In this document: positions 1 to 5,687 of the stretch, piece by piece
Numbering within the stretch: the first letter of the stretch is position 1
Layout: every line of letters begins with the position of its first letter
Assembly (NCBI GenBank): GCA_934454005.1
Contig: CAKSGI010000048.1
Location: 1-11,893, forward strand
DNA length: 11,893 nt
Direction of reading: 5' to 3'
Source of the DNA: an uncultured Eubacteriales bacterium
Lineage (GTDB): Bacteria; Bacillota_A; Clostridia; Oscillospirales; Acutalibacteraceae
Notes under the pieces: model-generated
Seen by the model: the letters and a program-made list of their open reading frames with translations, nothing else
Told to the model about the DNA's origin: nothing
The model's database searches: none
Translations under genes and position numbers: made by a program

Positions 1-93
1 ATTGAAGTACAGTATTGCGATCCAGACGACTGTTTGCGGGATTGCCTTGTAGGTACAAATAACTGTACAGCAGTGGCGCTTGGTATTTGGTAA
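1..93 (+). CDS. Small Cys-rich peptide, copy 1 (5' end outside window)
   Basis: Frame 1 is open from the window edge to a TAA at 91-93, giving the last 30 residues of a short peptide. It begins IEVQYCDPDDC and ends NNCTAVALGIW. It has four cysteines (C-X4-C-X3-C-X6-C) and is clearly paralogous to the complete peptide encoded at 117-254, which shares IEVQYCDPDDCL, the third Cys, NNCTAV and a C-terminal Gly-x-Trp. By comparison with that copy, the missing part should be a charged leader of about 14 residues. I do not recognise a named family. The small size, tandem duplication and conserved Cys core suggest a secreted or modified peptide (RiPP precursor or peptide signal), but no modifying enzyme lies next to it in the window. 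The reading frame is certain from the homology; the function is not. Confidence 0.75.
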   Translation: MEVQYCDPDDCLRDCLVGTNNCTAVALGIW

Positions 94-116
94 ATCACAA
101 AAGGAAGATAAGAAAA

Positions 117-254
117 ATGAAAGAAATTGAGAAAAAAATTCAGAAAAACGCACTTGAGATAGAAGTGCAGTATTGTGATCCTGATGATTGTTTGCAGGAC
201 TGTATCGAAAGTGGATACAATAATTGTACAGCAGTAGTAATTGGCTGGTGGTAA
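117..254 (+). CDS. Small Cys-rich peptide, copy 2 (45 aa, possible RiPP/signal precursor)
   Basis: The ATG at 117 has AAGGAAG (101-107) nine bases upstream, and the TAA is at 252-254. The first 14 residues (MKEIEKKIQKNALE) are highly charged and leader-like. The core carries Cys at residues 20, 25, 29 and 37 (C-X4-C-X3-C-X7-C), an acidic DPDD stretch, NNCTAV, and a C-terminal Gly-Trp-Trp. It sits 23 bases after copy 1, so the two are co-transcribed, and a strong terminator follows. Core differences from copy 1 cluster between the third and fourth Cys and at the C-terminus, while the Cys frame is kept; this suggests selection on the Cys scaffold. There are very few Ser/Thr, so a lanthipeptide is unlikely. 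It could be a disulfide peptide, a radical-SAM-modified peptide, or a signal read by the adjacent signalling-like genes. No family recognised. Confidence 0.8.
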   Translation: MKEIEKKIQKNALEIEVQYCDPDDCLQDCIESGYNNCTAVVIGWW

Positions 255-270
255 AACTTGCGAATATAGA

Positions 271-320
271 AAAAGGCACTAGGTAAGAATAAGATTTTCT
301 GTTATCTAGTGCCTTTTAAT
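271..320 (+). terminator. Rho-independent terminator after Cys-rich peptides
   Basis: A 16-bp stem is formed by 271-286 and 302-317 with a single G-U pair and a 15-base loop, beginning AAAAGGCACTAG and closing CTAGTGCCTTTT. It lies 16 bases after the peptide stop and 20 bases before the next gene. Partial read-through would give much peptide transcript and little of the downstream signalling-like genes, a common arrangement for precursor peptides. Confidence 0.85.
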
Positions 321-336
321 GTGAGGGAGAGAAACT

Positions 337-993
337 ATGTATCCATTTTTGGTTGAAAATATGACAGATGAGGAAGCCTATATACAAAGTTTAAACATTG
401 AGGTAAATTCCAAAGAAGTTTGCTATTTTATGTGTGGGGAAAAGTTTGGACGGATACTTTTTGAAATCTTTTGCGGATATAAAAAACCGAAAACAGGAGA
501 GATATTTGTATGTAATAAAGACTGGCTTGATTTGGACGAAAATAGTCGTTCTCTTTTAAACAGGCGCTTGTTTGGAATAGCGGCAGAAGAGTTTCCGCTG
601 ATTAAATTTATGACGATTGAAGAAAACATTTCTATGCCAAGTCTGTTAGATGGAGATAAATCCAATATAGAGGAATTGGTTAAGGCTTTTGACATAGGGC
701 ACTTATTACAAAAATATCCTTCGGATCTTAATCATAGAGAAAAAATGAGATGTATCTGTGCGCGTGCCTTTTCCGGAGGCAGGAAGGTTGTTGTGATATT
801 CGATTTATTCAAAAGAATGCAAGAGCAGAGCAAGGCAGAACTTGCAATACTTACTTATCATGCAGCAAAAAGTTTGGGAATATCTGCTCTTTACATAAGT
901 GAAGATTTAGACGAAAATTATGGCGCTTATGATCTTATATACAAATACCGACCGGAGAAAAAGGAATTTTCTATTATTGATTATCGTGCATGA
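337..993 (+). CDS. Degenerate ABC-transporter ATPase-like protein (pseudo-ATPase)
   Basis: This 218-aa protein can be aligned end to end with LolD/BceA-type ABC ATPases, with landmarks such as KPKTGEI after the Walker A region and MTIEENISMPSLL after the Q-loop. Every catalytic motif is changed. The Walker A position (residues 32-40) reads MCGEKFGRI with no GKS/T. The Q-loop Gln is Glu84. The signature LSGGE is LNHRE (131-135). The Walker B DE is Asp156-Leu157, and the switch His is Glu189. ATP hydrolysis is therefore very unlikely. The ORF is intact with a GAGGGAGAG ribosome site (322-330), so it looks like a retained non-catalytic protein, not a decaying gene. It has no partner permease in the window. 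It overlaps the next gene by the ATGA at 990-993, so the two are translationally coupled. A scaffold or sensor role beside the histidine-kinase-like stub is inference. Confidence 0.8.
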   Translation: MYPFLVENMTDEEAYIQSLNIEVNSKEVCYFMCGEKFGRILFEIFCGYKKPKTGEIFVCNKDWLDLDENSRSLLNRRLFGIAAEEFPLIKFMTIEENISMPSLLDGDKSNIEELVKAFDIGHLLQKYPSDLNHREKMRCICARAFSGGRKVVVIFDLFKRMQEQSKAELAILTYHAAKSLGISALYISEDLDENYGAYDLIYKYRPEKKEFSIIDYRA

Positions 994-1373
994 ATGGAGC
1001 TGTAGAAATGGAACGTGATAGAGAATGTAGACTGCTGTTAAATGATTTGAACGATATTCTTTCTGAACAATGTTTGGAACAAAGAGTTAGGTGCAGGTAT
1101 TTGAATGATTCGGTGCAAGAGTTGGCAGAGTGTATCAATCAACTGCTGGATATTTGTGAGAGGGCAGTAACAATGACACTGGATATAGAAAATGATTATC
1201 GTACTATGCGGGCGGAACTGCAGAGCAATATCCGAAATCCGCTAATCTGCATAAAAACAAGTTGCTTTCTAATCAATTCACTTGCAGAAAAAAATATCCA
1301 GTCTGAAAAGCTCCAAGAGTATCTTCAAATTATAGAAAAAGCAGCGGAGGATATAGAGAGTGCATTAAAATAA
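990..1373 (+). CDS. Truncated histidine-kinase-like protein lacking the phosphoacceptor His
   Basis: This 127-aa protein has no membrane segment. Residues 11-75 resemble the cytoplasmic linker of lantibiotic/BceS-like sensor kinases, with the LAECINQLL helix. Residues 76-125 match a DHp (HisKA-type) helical hairpin: LQSNIRNPLICIK corresponds to the usual SHELRTPLTSIK. The phosphorylated His is replaced by Ser79 and the next Glu by Asn80, while Arg82-x-Pro84-Leu85 is kept. The protein ends after the second DHp helix, so the HATPase domain is absent. The next 96 bases before the wHTH gene do not encode one and contain a terminator. It should be able to dimerise through the DHp fold but not autophosphorylate. 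The start overlaps the upstream stop (ATGA); an alternative ATG at 1008 has GGAG eight bases upstream. Homology is moderately sure; function is unknown. Confidence 0.7.
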   Translation: MNGAVEMERDRECRLLLNDLNDILSEQCLEQRVRCRYLNDSVQELAECINQLLDICERAVTMTLDIENDYRTMRAELQSNIRNPLICIKTSCFLINSLAEKNIQSEKLQEYLQIIEKAAEDIESALK

Positions 1374-1385
1374 CTGATAATTGAA

Positions 1386-1424
1386 GAAGTGCTGGGCGAG
1401 GAGTTTTCGTCCAGTATTTCTTTC
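1386..1424 (+). terminator. Terminator-like hairpin between HK-like stub and wHTH gene
   Basis: A 14-bp stem (1386-1399 with 1407-1420, three G-U pairs) has a 7-base loop and is followed by TTTCTTT-type sequence. It lies 12 bases after the HK-like stop and before the wHTH ribosome site. It would reduce transcription into the regulator gene, or the regulator may have its own unseen promoter. Confidence 0.6.
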
Positions 1425-1469
1425 TGGAATGAGAAAAGTTGAATTTACAAATCAAGAGGAGGCATACAC

Positions 1470-1799
1470 ATGAAGTATGTTTTTCCAGAATATAAAGAGA
1501 ATGTAGTGTTGGGCAACGGGAAATTACAGTTAAATCCAATGTCCTATCAGGTTATCTACGAAGGAAAGGAGATAGACCTGACACCCAGGGAATTTGAAGT
1601 TTTGTATCTACTGGCTTTAAAACCAAACTGGGTAATGCCAAAGACAAATATTTATCATTCTGTATGGGGGATTCATTATCATGATGATCAGATACCATAC
1701 AGAACAGTAGAATATGTGATATGGAAGATAAGAAAAAAGATGGGATATGATATTATCGAAACGTTGGTCAATGTGGGGTATAGACTGAAGAAGTTATAA
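1470..1799 (+). CDS. Stand-alone OmpR/PhoB-type winged-helix DNA-binding protein (no receiver domain)
   Basis: This 109-aa protein consists of the C-terminal effector domain of OmpR-family response regulators. It has a beta-strand lead (residues 18-34), LTPREFEVLYLLALKP (37-52), a VWG turn (65-67), the RTVEYVIWKIRKK recognition helix (78-90) and the NVGYRL wing (101-106). There is no CheY-like receiver: an in-frame TGA lies at 1440-1442, and AGAGGAGG (1455-1462) gives a strong ribosome site for the ATG at 1470. It should bind DNA, but it cannot be switched by aspartyl phosphorylation. With the pseudo-ABC and the His-less kinase stub before it, this makes a set of three proteins that keep the binding parts of a peptide-sensing system without the catalytic parts. 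Likely targets, by inference, are the peptide genes upstream. Confidence 0.85.
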   Translation: MKYVFPEYKENVVLGNGKLQLNPMSYQVIYEGKEIDLTPREFEVLYLLALKPNWVMPKTNIYHSVWGIHYHDDQIPYRTVEYVIWKIRKKMGYDIIETLVNVGYRLKKL

Positions 1800-1880
1800 G
1801 TTTATATATATCATGCATACAATTTTGACTTTCCTATAAATGTAATAAAGTAGATGATAATTATAGAATTATAAAAAGTT

Positions 1881-1922
1881 TAGGAGCTTTCAATCTGTAG
1901 TTCAGATTTAAGCTCCTATTTC
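1881..1922 (+). terminator. Hairpin terminator after wHTH gene
   Basis: The stem TAGGAGCTT (1881-1889) pairs with AAGCTCCTA (1910-1918), and an inner stem AATCTG (1892-1897) pairs with CAGATT (1903-1908) around a 5-base loop. The T-tract is short (TTTCC), so termination may be partial. It separates module 1 from the sigma-factor operon. Confidence 0.6.
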
Positions 1923-1924
1923 CG

Positions 1925-1971
1925 TTTTGAAATTTTTATACAAGTAGGATATAGATAAAAGAATTTCAAAA
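1925..1971. repeat. 10-bp perfect inverted repeat around the sigma-operon promoter
   Basis: TTTTGAAATT (1925-1934) and AATTTCAAAA (1962-1971) are exact reverse complements 27 bases apart. One arm overlaps the proposed -35 and the other lies just past the proposed -10. It could be an operator with looping, or a hairpin in the 5' leader; the arms are AT-rich, so chance is possible. Confidence 0.4.
1927..1955 (+). promoter_or_regulatory. Candidate promoter of the ECF sigma operon
   Basis: TTGAAA (1927-1932) and TATAGA (1950-1955) are separated by 17 bases, just after the upstream terminator and about 100 bases before the likely sigma start. The match to the housekeeping consensus is moderate, so an ECF-recognised element cannot be excluded. 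Confidence 0.4.
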
Positions 1972-2057
1972 TTAAATATTAAAGTTAAAGAGACTTTTTG
2001 AAACCAAATTCCATTTTTATACGTATTGATAAAAAACAGGCAGATGGGATTTGGACA

Positions 2058-2618
2058 ATGGATGAAATTATTTTAATGAGAAAACTAAAGAAGAAAGATG
2101 AGAGGGCATTAGGGAAAATCATTGATTTATATAGTGCTTATATTACATGTATTGTCTGGGAATTGCTGCACAAAAAGGGAACTAAGGAAGATATAGAGGA
2201 GGTGGTTGCTGATACCTTTATTTCCCTATGGCTAACAGCAGAGCGCATTAATTATAAACAGTATAGCAGTATTAAATCTTATTTGGCTATGATTGCAAGA
2301 AACAAGGCAAAAGATTGGTTACGTTCATATCGTGGGGAAATTTTGGAGCTTAATGATGATATTCTTTTGATCGATGGTGATGTAGAAAGATTGATTTTAC
2401 AAAAGGAGCAGCAGTTGATTATTGGAAGAACATTGGAAAAGCTGAAAGAGAAAGATAAAGCAATTTTTATTATGTACTATTATCGGTATAAAAAAATAGA
2501 AGAGATTGCAGAAATATTAAAAATGAATCCTCAAACGGTAAAGACCCGTCTGCGGAGAGGAAGAGAAACTCTGAAAAGGATTCTTCTGGAGGAGGGATAT
2601 GATGCCAGTGAAATTTAA
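2058..2618 (+). CDS. ECF-type RNA polymerase sigma factor
   Basis: This 186-aa protein has sigma region 2 at about residues 22-92 (DLYSAYITCIVWEL, then EDIEEVVADTFISLW, then SYLAMIARNKAKDWLR). Region 4 lies at about 118-176, with the helix-turn-helix IEEIAEILKMNPQTVKTRLR followed by RGRETLKRIL. Size and layout are typical for ECF sigma factors that direct RNA polymerase to a small regulon. I chose the ATG at 2058 because the protein then starts MDEIILMRKLKKKDE, as relatives usually do. A TTG at 1998 in the same frame would add 20 unrelated-looking residues. The gene overlaps the putative anti-sigma start by about 20 bases, so the pair is co-translated. Autoregulation from the upstream promoter is usual for the family but not shown here. 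Confidence 0.88.
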   Translation: MDEIILMRKLKKKDERALGKIIDLYSAYITCIVWELLHKKGTKEDIEEVVADTFISLWLTAERINYKQYSSIKSYLAMIARNKAKDWLRSYRGEILELNDDILLIDGDVERLILQKEQQLIIGRTLEKLKEKDKAIFIMYYYRYKKIEEIAEILKMNPQTVKTRLRRGRETLKRILLEEGYDASEI

Positions 2619-3342
2619 AATAAGTGAAATGTTTGATAATTCCTGTGAACTATTTGAAAATGAAATGCAACATAAAAATATTGAAAGTGAGAAGCGAATA
2701 AAAGAAATCGTTTTTCTTGAGATAGGTCACACCAAAGCCAAAAGAAATCGCAGGAGATATATAGCTGTTTTGGCAGCGGCAATGGGAATTGGAGGAATCA
2801 CTGTTGGGGCACATGAAGTTTTAAAATCTGCAGGTGAAATCAAAAATAATGAGGAAGTGGTTTTAGAAAATCAGAATGGACTTGCTTTATATGAAAAGGA
2901 AAACAGCGAAGCTATACAAATGGAAGTGGAAACGGACATCATTTTACCAGAAAATTTATATGAAGATGGAATTCCTATTGCAAAATATATTATGGAATTA
3001 AAAACAGAGCGTAATGGATCAGTGCCAGAGTGTTATTTGGATAACGGAACCATGATTGTTCTTACAGATTTTGATGGAGATACTTGGGATATGAAAACAG
3101 GGGATACTTTTATATTAGATTTCATACAGTCTGATAGTGATGAGAGAGGTAAAGCAAGAACATTGGAGATTGGATATATTTTTAATGGAGAGGTGATAGA
3201 TGAGAAGGTTATATCAGAAACAGAAAATAAGATAATCCTGGATATTCCTAAATCAGGACAATATGGTGTATATTTAAAAAATGTATCTAGTGACAGAGTA
3301 ACGATTTCGCAAGGAATATTGACTGTAGAAAGGGGAAAGTGA
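2599..3342 (+). CDS. Putative anti-sigma factor, single-pass membrane protein with extracytoplasmic sensor domain
   Basis: This 247-aa protein has a short charged cytoplasmic segment (residues 1-53), one membrane helix (54-72, YIAVLAAAMGIGGITVG) and a long extracytoplasmic part. Position immediately after an ECF sigma gene, a 20-base overlap and one-TM topology argue for an anti-sigma factor that holds the sigma at the membrane. No ZAS zinc motif (HxxxCxxC) is seen, so it is not a zinc-type anti-sigma. Residues about 148-243 form a beta-rich domain alignable with the next gene's secreted product: GDTFILDF, then GYIFNG, then IPKSGQYGVYLKN, then SDRVTISQGIL. GGAGGAGGG (2588-2596) is the ribosome site; ATG 2599 or 2602 are both possible. 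The role is inferred from context; the topology is visible. Confidence 0.75.
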   Translation: MMPVKFKISEMFDNSCELFENEMQHKNIESEKRIKEIVFLEIGHTKAKRNRRRYIAVLAAAMGIGGITVGAHEVLKSAGEIKNNEEVVLENQNGLALYEKENSEAIQMEVETDIILPENLYEDGIPIAKYIMELKTERNGSVPECYLDNGTMIVLTDFDGDTWDMKTGDTFILDFIQSDSDERGKARTLEIGYIFNGEVIDEKVISETENKIILDIPKSGQYGVYLKNVSSDRVTISQGILTVERGK

Positions 3343-3345
3343 AAG

Positions 3346-3789
3346 ATGAAAAAAACAAGAATATTTTTTGGAATGTTAGGGCTTATTTGCTTGGTTGCTA
3401 TGCCAGTTTCAGCAGCCGATAATGTAAGAAATATAACAACTTATAGTATTTGTAGAGAAGATTTATATAAAGATCAGATAGAGGATAGAATGGGACTACA
3501 GCAAATTAGTATTGAAAGTGGGAAAACGGTATCCTTTTATGACTCCAATGGCTCTATGTTTTATGTGAGTGGAGGTACTACTGTTACTTTTCGGGTAAAC
3601 TTGAATGTATCTTCCTCTGTAAAGATGGGGTATATCAATCAGAATGGAAGTAGAACTCAAAAGTATAGCGGTTCAGGAACTTCCCATAAAACATCATTTA
3701 CAATACCGTCTAGTGGATATTATAGATTCTATGTAACCAATAGTGGATCTAAAACAGTGAAAGTAACGGGAGGTGAAATTAGTTTCTAA
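3346..3789 (+). CDS. Small secreted beta-rich protein, paralogous to the anti-sigma sensor domain
   Basis: This 147-aa protein has a clear signal peptide: MKKTR, a hydrophobic core at residues 6-20, and likely cleavage after VSAA (residues 22-25) or near it. The mature protein, about 122 residues, is rich in Ser, Gly, Thr and beta-branched residues. Its C-terminal part (about 58-147) matches the extracytoplasmic domain of the upstream anti-sigma, including MGYINQNG, FTIPSSGYYRFYVTNSGS and VKVTGGEISF. It starts 3 bases after the anti-sigma stop with GGGGAAAG as the ribosome site. It is probably released at the cell surface and could compete for, or deliver, the ligand sensed by the anti-sigma; this is inference. 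No catalytic motif or sortase signal is present. It has one Cys after the signal peptide and is not a lipoprotein. Confidence 0.75.
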   Translation: MKKTRIFFGMLGLICLVAMPVSAADNVRNITTYSICREDLYKDQIEDRMGLQQISIESGKTVSFYDSNGSMFYVSGGTTVTFRVNLNVSSSVKMGYINQNGSRTQKYSGSGTSHKTSFTIPSSGYYRFYVTNSGSKTVKVTGGEISF

Positions 3790-3793
3790 TATT

Positions 3794-4762
3794 ATGAGAA
3801 GGAAAATATTTAAAATAATAAAGTGGTTGGTTATTGTAATTCTGATTCTATGCTGCATGGGGATCACATGGAACTATTTTTGTAAAAAGAGAGAAATACC
3901 AAAGATACAAGCTGCTTATGGCAAGGCAGTTAAAGTCAATGGGAAAAAGATGACTGTGGAAATTGCTGGTTTGCAAGCAGAAGAAACTCCCGTTATTGTA
4001 TTACTCCCAGGACTGGGATCTCCTTCTCCGGTATTAGAGTTTAGACCTTTAGCTGAGGAATTAGGAAAGACATGTAAAGTGATTACAGTGGAGCCTTTTG
4101 GTTATGGACTGTCTGATCCCGCAGATACAGAAAGAAGCATAGAGAATATTGTAGAGGAATTACATGCCTGTTTAGAGAAGATTGGAGTTCGCCGATATTA
4201 TCTGATGGCTCATTCTATTAGCGGATTGTATTCCCTGTATTATGCTAATACTTATCCAGAGGAAGTTCGTGGTTTTATAGGGATAGATTCTTCTGTACCA
4301 AAGCAAAATGAAAATGAACCCTTTGATACAACAAAATTAAATCTCTTGATGGCCTATTTAAGTAAAACAAAAAATGCGTTGGGAATCAGCAGGATATTTT
4401 CAATTGGAAATCCGGAAAAAGCTATTTATGCTGATCAAAATTATTCTTATTCACAGGAGGACTTAGAAGTTTTTCGGATACTTTCCCTTGATAACTCTTA
4501 TAATAAGACTGTAATGAATGAATTAAAGCAGGTAGAAAAGAATCTGGAGATAGTACAAGATATGAAATTTCCAGAAGAAGTTCCAGTGCTAAATTTTGTT
4601 TCAGAAGATAATTGTGAAATTTTTCCAGAATGGGAGAAACTGCATAGAAGTGTGTTGAGCGATAATCAGGAAAATAGATTGGTAATGTTAAAAGGGGGAC
4701 ATTATCTGCATTTTGAGCAGAAGGAAAGAATAAATTATTATGTAGTTAAATTTATAAACTAG
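3794..4762 (+). CDS. Membrane-anchored alpha/beta hydrolase
   Basis: From the ATG at 3794 this is a 322-aa protein with an N-terminal membrane anchor (about residues 9-28) after MRRKIFKIIK, so the enzyme domain should face outward. The hydrolase fold is indicated by VIVLLPGLG (67-75, oxyanion region), PFGYGLSDP (101-109), the nucleophile elbow AHSISG with Ser141, and GGHYLHFEQ with catalytic His303. The acid is probably near SEDN (270-273). The substrate cannot be read from sequence; family members include esterases, lipases and peptidases. An alternative GTG start at 3773 overlaps the previous gene, but its GGGAGG site is too close. For 3794 that site is rather far, so coupling to the previous gene may matter. 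It is the last gene of the ECF operon and likely a sigma-controlled envelope enzyme. Confidence 0.8.
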   Translation: MRRKIFKIIKWLVIVILILCCMGITWNYFCKKREIPKIQAAYGKAVKVNGKKMTVEIAGLQAEETPVIVLLPGLGSPSPVLEFRPLAEELGKTCKVITVEPFGYGLSDPADTERSIENIVEELHACLEKIGVRRYYLMAHSISGLYSLYYANTYPEEVRGFIGIDSSVPKQNENEPFDTTKLNLLMAYLSKTKNALGISRIFSIGNPEKAIYADQNYSYSQEDLEVFRILSLDNSYNKTVMNELKQVEKNLEIVQDMKFPEEVPVLNFVSEDNCEIFPEWEKLHRSVLSDNQENRLVMLKGGHYLHFEQKERINYYVVKFIN

Positions 4763-4766
4763 ACAG

Positions 4767-4812
4767 AAAATGCCGGTACAGGTGATAGTAAAACCTGTAC
4801 CGGCATTTTTAT
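4767..4812. terminator. Perfect 17-bp bidirectional terminator between convergent operons
   Basis: AAAATGCCGGTACAGGT (4767-4783) and its exact reverse complement (4793-4809) flank a 9-base loop. On the + strand the stem ends in TTTTT five bases after the hydrolase stop; on the - strand it also ends in TTTT. It therefore serves the ECF operon and the minus-strand ABC/peptide operon alike. Confidence 0.9.
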
Positions 4813-4902
4813 TACAGAAAGGTTACTATTGAGTAGGTACGGACTATCTACTATTTATGTATGAGAAATAGAATAGTCTATTTAAGGTTTAGCACAGCTA
4901 AT

Positions 4903-5046
4903 TTATAAAAGAAGCTGCATGATAGGAATTAAGGTTTCTGAATCAATTTCATCGTCAAGATTATTTTCAAACTTACTATTAGAGGTATTTTCCTCGTTGG
5001 TATTATTTGAGGATTCTTTAGTAGTGTTTTTTGAATTATTACACAT
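4903..5046 (-). CDS. 47-aa Asn/Ser/Thr-rich peptide at the end of the GntR-ABC operon
   Basis: On the minus strand an ATG at 5046-5044 has a strong ribosome site (CGGAGGA, complement of 5054-5060) seven bases upstream, and a TAA lies at 4905-4903. It starts 14 bases after the permease stop, so it is the fourth gene of that operon. The peptide begins MCNNSKNTTKESSNN and is very polar (Asn, Ser, Thr, Glu) to about residue 30. An acidic DDEIDSE segment follows, and it ends in the hydrophobic tail TLIPIMQLLL. It has a single Cys at residue 2 and no signal peptide. The shape, a polar stretch then a short hydrophobic C-terminus, would fit a precursor of an exported peptide or a small membrane-contacting regulator, but I recognise no family. 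The strong translation signal and operon position are the reasons to call it a gene. Confidence 0.65.
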   Translation of the reverse strand: MCNNSKNTTKESSNNTNEENTSNSKFENNLDDEIDSETLIPIMQLLL

Positions 5047-5060
5047 AGGTTTTTCCTCCG

Positions 5061-5687
5061 TTAATTTTTTTTGTGTGCATTAATATAAAAAGACAGAGCT
5101 ATACATATTGATAAAATAAAAATTGAAATACCAGTTAATATTAAAAGATGAAAGTAATTAAAATATAAAAAGTGAGAAGCCCTTTCACTAAAAATATTCA
5201 CAAAAAACATAAGCGCAAAAGCAGGTATAAGCCTAAACCAAACAGCAAATTGTTGATTACGAATGTTTTCTATTTTATAGTATATGACATACTGAATACT
5301 ACATAATGAAAGACATGTAATGGCAATAATAAATATTATTTTATAATAGCCCATTGAATCATCTATAGAATATTTTCGGCCAGCATAATAAAAAATAATG
5401 AAACTTAGTAATGTCGAAAGGAATATATTTATAAAAAGATAACAGTAGCGTGCTAACACCTTTTTCTTTGTAGAAACAGGAAGCATATTATAAAAACAGG
5501 ATTTATAATATGAGGAAACGTTAAAAGGAACTGTTGAAAAAATAAAAGTCATCATAAAAAGTATTCCTATTGAAAAAGTTGGCATTGCTTTAAAAACTCC
5601 TAAATACACTGAGAAAAGTATTGCACATAATATTATAATAATTTGTGATGAAATAAGTCGATAGTCCAATTTGATTAATTTATTCAC
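5061..5687 (-). CDS. ABC-2-type transporter permease
   Basis: This 208-aa very hydrophobic protein has about six membrane helices (residues roughly 11-30, 38-55, 80-101, 117-137, 150-166 and 180-201). Size and layout fit the membrane subunit of a two-component ABC-2 exporter, such as the permeases found beside YtrB/BcrA-type ATPases. I take the GTG at 5687-5685 as start because AAAGGAGGA (complement of 5696-5704) lies eight bases upstream. A TTG at 5729 in the same frame would place 14 extra residues inside the ATPase gene and has no ribosome site. The gene overlaps the ATPase stop by 8 bases, which implies coupled translation and a stable complex. The substrate is unknown. The divergent bacteriocin-like locus makes export or self-protection against a peptide a reasonable inference. 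Confidence 0.8.
   Translation of the reverse strand: MNKLIKLDYRLISSQIIIILCAILFSVYLGVFKAMPTFSIGILFMMTFIFSTVPFNVSSYYKSCFYNMLPVSTKKKVLARYCYLFINIFLSTLLSFIIFYYAGRKYSIDDSMGYYKIIFIIAITCLSLCSIQYVIYYKIENIRNQQFAVWFRLIPAFALMFFVNIFSERASHFLYFNYFHLLILTGISIFILSICIALSFYINAHKKN

Larger units (their letters stand above)
1..254 (+). repeat. Tandem duplicated peptide gene
   Basis: The segment 1-93 and the segment 159-254 are diverged direct repeats of about 95 bases. They match at the ATTGAAGTACAGTATTG-type start, at the TGTTTG block and at the AATAACTGTACAGCAGT-type block. Most differences are third-codon changes, which indicates an older gene duplication kept under coding selection. More copies may lie upstream of the window. 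Confidence 0.75.

Noticed and set aside
1..254. Calling the tandem Cys-rich peptides lantibiotics
   Set aside because: The cores have hardly any Ser/Thr to dehydrate and no lanthionine synthetase is encoded in the window.
423..695. Minus-strand ORF of 90 codons inside the pseudo-ABC gene
   Set aside because: It lies within a homology-supported gene on the other strand and has no ribosome site or family resemblance.
1825..1861. TTGACT (1825-1830) with GATAAT (1856-1861) as a promoter
   Set aside because: The spacing is 25 bases, far from 17, and the hairpin terminator lies directly downstream.
1998..2057. TTG start giving the sigma factor 20 extra N-terminal residues
   Set aside because: The extra residues do not resemble ECF sigma N-termini, and the ATG at 2058 gives the usual family start; not fully excluded.
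4832..4852. Small hairpin AGTAGGTA/TATCTACT
   Set aside because: It has only eight pairs with a G-U and no T-tract; the strong bidirectional terminator next to it already explains the site.
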